Of a stretch of DNA of 12,033 nt, positions 12,013-12,033 are shown piece by piece. The notes beneath the pieces were generated by a model. That model was not told the DNA's origin and made no database searches. It saw only the letters and a program-made list of their open reading frames with translations. Position 1 is the stretch's first letter. Each line of letters opens with the position of its first letter. The stretch comes from an uncultured Anaerotruncus sp. Its GTDB lineage: Bacteria > Bacillota > Clostridia > Oscillospirales > Ruminococcaceae. The DNA is taken from positions 1 through 12,033 of the forward strand of contig NZ_CABUCJ010000074.1 in NCBI RefSeq assembly GCF_902490045.1, written 5' to 3'. A program made the position numbers and the translations under genes.

Positions 12013-12033
12013 TCCCCGCGCGCCGGCCGGGGA
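12013..12033 (+). terminator. Possible hairpin after the last gene, cut by the window end
   Basis: TCCCCG at 12013-12018 pairs with CGGGGA at 12028-12033, leaving a 9-base GC-rich loop, beginning 11 nt after the TAG of the IPNTG gene. The sequence ends here, so a following U-run cannot be judged. Confidence 0.3.

Overview
The window reads as a GC-rich Gram-positive genome, most likely a gut-type Clostridia (Bacillota; an Oscillospiraceae-like source is my best guess). The reasons are strong AGGAGG-type ribosome binding sites, secreted proteins with classical signal peptides, a sortase-type C-terminal signal (IPNTG, hydrophobic stretch, Arg-rich tail) and a very large right-handed beta-helix surface protein built from GGxISGN rungs. 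The taxonomic call is inference from style, not from a marker gene. All genes lie on the + strand and look like one cell-surface operon that continues upstream, and perhaps downstream, of the window.

Layout. Positions 1-9461 hold the 3' part of a giant surface protein (over 3,100 residues visible, N-terminus outside the window). It has seven tandem beta-helix modules, then Ig-like material, then a C-terminal module of about 155 residues. At 9468-9998 is a small single-pass membrane protein. At 10097-10783 is a secreted protein whose body is homologous to the last module of the giant protein. At 10939-11487 is a second membrane protein, paralogous to the first. At 11511-12002 is a small secreted protein that shares its N-terminal region with the 10097 protein, lacks the common domain, and ends in an IPNTG sorting signal. 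The two gaps over 90 bases carry regulatory-looking structure: a strong Shine-Dalgarno followed by a start-stop codon pair before 10097, and three compact hairpins between 10784 and 10938.

How the parts may work together. The alternating order (domain-bearing exported protein, membrane protein, domain-bearing exported protein, membrane protein, anchor-bearing exported protein) suggests a duplicated unit in which a membrane-tethered extracytoplasmic protein handles an adjacent secreted subunit. Only the last protein has a visible wall-anchoring signal; the giant adhesin and the 10097 protein have none. A coherent but untested model is a surface fibre or coat: the 10097 protein as abundant subunit, the giant beta-helix protein attached through its matching C-terminal domain, and the IPNTG protein fixing the assembly to the wall. 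This resembles TasA/TapA or sortase-pilus logic, but no sortase or signal peptidase gene is in the window. I recognise no named system here. No RNA genes, CRISPR arrays, transposases or prophage genes were seen.
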